A stretch of 64,000 bases of DNA from positions 1 to 64,000 of the forward strand of contig MVIG01000009.1 of the NCBI GenBank assembly GCA_002086835.1, written 5' to 3'. A model generated the notes under the pieces. That model ran no database searches, was not told the DNA's origin, and saw only the letters and a list, made by a program, of their open reading frames with translations. Positions 63,494-64,000 of the stretch are shown piece by piece; within the stretch, counting starts at the first letter, position 1, and the number at the start of each line of letters is the position of its first letter. A program made the translations under genes and the position numbers. The DNA comes from Mycolicibacterium porcinum. GTDB lineage: Bacteria; Actinomycetota; Actinomycetes; Mycobacteriales; Mycobacteriaceae.

Positions 63494-64000
63494 CGCACTG
63501 CACGACTACCACAATTCCAACCGGTACGGGTTCTCACCGCCCGGGCACCGACAGGGCCGCGGCGCCGATGAGCGAGTTCTGCAGGTGCTGGGGCGTGAGC
63601 CGTTCTTGAGTGATGTCCTGGCCAGCGGCGGGCTCGACGACCGGCGTATGAGCAACGGCTATCTCAAGCGGGCCGAGGAATTGATGGCCGAGGCGGTGGG
63701 GGCGCGATCGGCGTGGTTCTCCACCTGCGGTAGTTCGCTGTCGGTCAAGGCAGCGATGATGGCCGTGGCCGGATGCGACGGCAGCCTGCTGCTCAGCCGG
63801 GACAGTCACAAGTCGGTGGTTGCCGGGCTGATCTTCTCGGGTCTGACGCCACGCTGGATCACCCCGCAGTGGGACGCCGAGCGTCACCTGTCGCACCCGC
63901 CGTCGCCGCAGCAGGTCGAGCAGGCCTGGCAGCGGCACCCCGACGCGGCCGCGGCGTTGATCGTCAGCCCGAGCCCGTACGGCACCTGCGCCGATATCAA
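63459..64000 (+). CDS. Orn/Lys/Arg decarboxylase-type PLP enzyme, partial at right edge
   Basis: The first 180 residues are present. The fold-type I PLP decarboxylase of the ornithine/lysine/arginine class is indicated by YGFSPPGHRQG (the family's PGH motif), ERVLQVLGREPFLSDV, SAWFSTCGSSLSVKAA and SRDSHKSVVAGL (the R-x-HKS substrate segment). The PLP lysine lies beyond the window. The ATG at 63459 is 35 nt inside the MFS gene. It might decarboxylate an amino acid or act in a related PLP reaction; substrate choice cannot be judged. It is the last visible gene of the operon, which continues past 64000. Confidence 0.88.
   Translation, partial: MTGNQGAAPLLDALHDYHNSNRYGFSPPGHRQGRGADERVLQVLGREPFLSDVLASGGLDDRRMSNGYLKRAEELMAEAVGARSAWFSTCGSSLSVKAAMMAVAGCDGSLLLSRDSHKSVVAGLIFSGLTPRWITPQWDAERHLSHPPSPQQVEQAWQRHPDAAAALIVSPSPYGTCADI

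Noticed and set aside
1..64000. CRISPR arrays, tRNA or rRNA genes
   Set aside because: No regularly spaced repeats or tRNA-like cloverleafs were noticed on reading either strand; a covariance scan was not possible.

Overview
The window is chromosomal DNA of a mycobacterium, most likely a rapid-growing Mycolicibacterium-type species. It is GC-rich, densely packed, and carries MmpL/MmpS transporters, the essential mmpL3, zmp1, ricR and a mycobacterial hemophore pair. From memory, the core from about 13.4 to 46 kb follows the Mycobacterium tuberculosis order Rv0189c (ilvD), Rv0190 (ricR), Rv0191, Rv0192 (L,D-transpeptidase), Rv0198c (zmp1), Rv0199-Rv0200, Rv0202c (mmpL11), Rv0203 (hemophore), Rv0204c-Rv0210 and Rv0211 (PEPCK), then fadD4 (Rv0214) and Rv0216 further on. 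No database search was run; identifications rest on reading the translations.

Layout. 1-9 kb: a translationally coupled MmpS/MmpL pair (the MmpL runs off the left edge), a decayed methyltransferase, and two TetR regulators flanking an MpaB-type oxygenase plus atypical aldehyde dehydrogenase operon. 9-13.4 kb: an SPW membrane protein, a large LuxR-type (LAL) regulator and an ankyrin protein. 13.4-19.3 kb: ilvD, ricR, small enzymes, an MFS transporter and an L,D-transpeptidase, closed by a strong bidirectional terminator. 19.3-30.3 kb: zmp1, two Mce-associated-type membrane proteins, the mmpL11 operon, and divergently two hemophore-type secreted proteins followed by a PrrAB-like two-component system. 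30.3-46 kb: a flavin monooxygenase/WYL pair, M23 lipoprotein, flippase-like and AI-2E-type membrane proteins, mmpL3 with a NYN protein and trmB, two P-loop proteins and GTP-dependent PEP carboxykinase. 46-49.9 kb: a fourth MmpL with a divergent TetR. 49.8-56.5 kb: an accessory island with a truncated ATPase remnant, a 1298-residue YobI/KAP-like membrane P-loop NTPase and a Gly-Val-x-Gly repeat protein, with long gene-free stretches. 56.5-64 kb: seven tightly overlapping genes beginning with fadD4, read as one operon for an acyl-CoA pathway, running off the right edge.

Regulation visible in the sequence includes perfect inverted repeats at all three TetR genes and before fadD4, two TACCC-N5-GGGTA boxes (before ricR and before ilvD), a CTGAGA direct-repeat cluster in the mmpL11/hemophore promoter, and at least six genes whose -10 hexamer lies 6-7 nt from the start codon with no ribosome-binding site, as in leaderless mycobacterial transcripts. 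The most promising unexplained items are the YobI/KAP-like NTPase island, the fadD4 operon with its 32-bp palindrome, and the possible copper-responsive control of ilvD.
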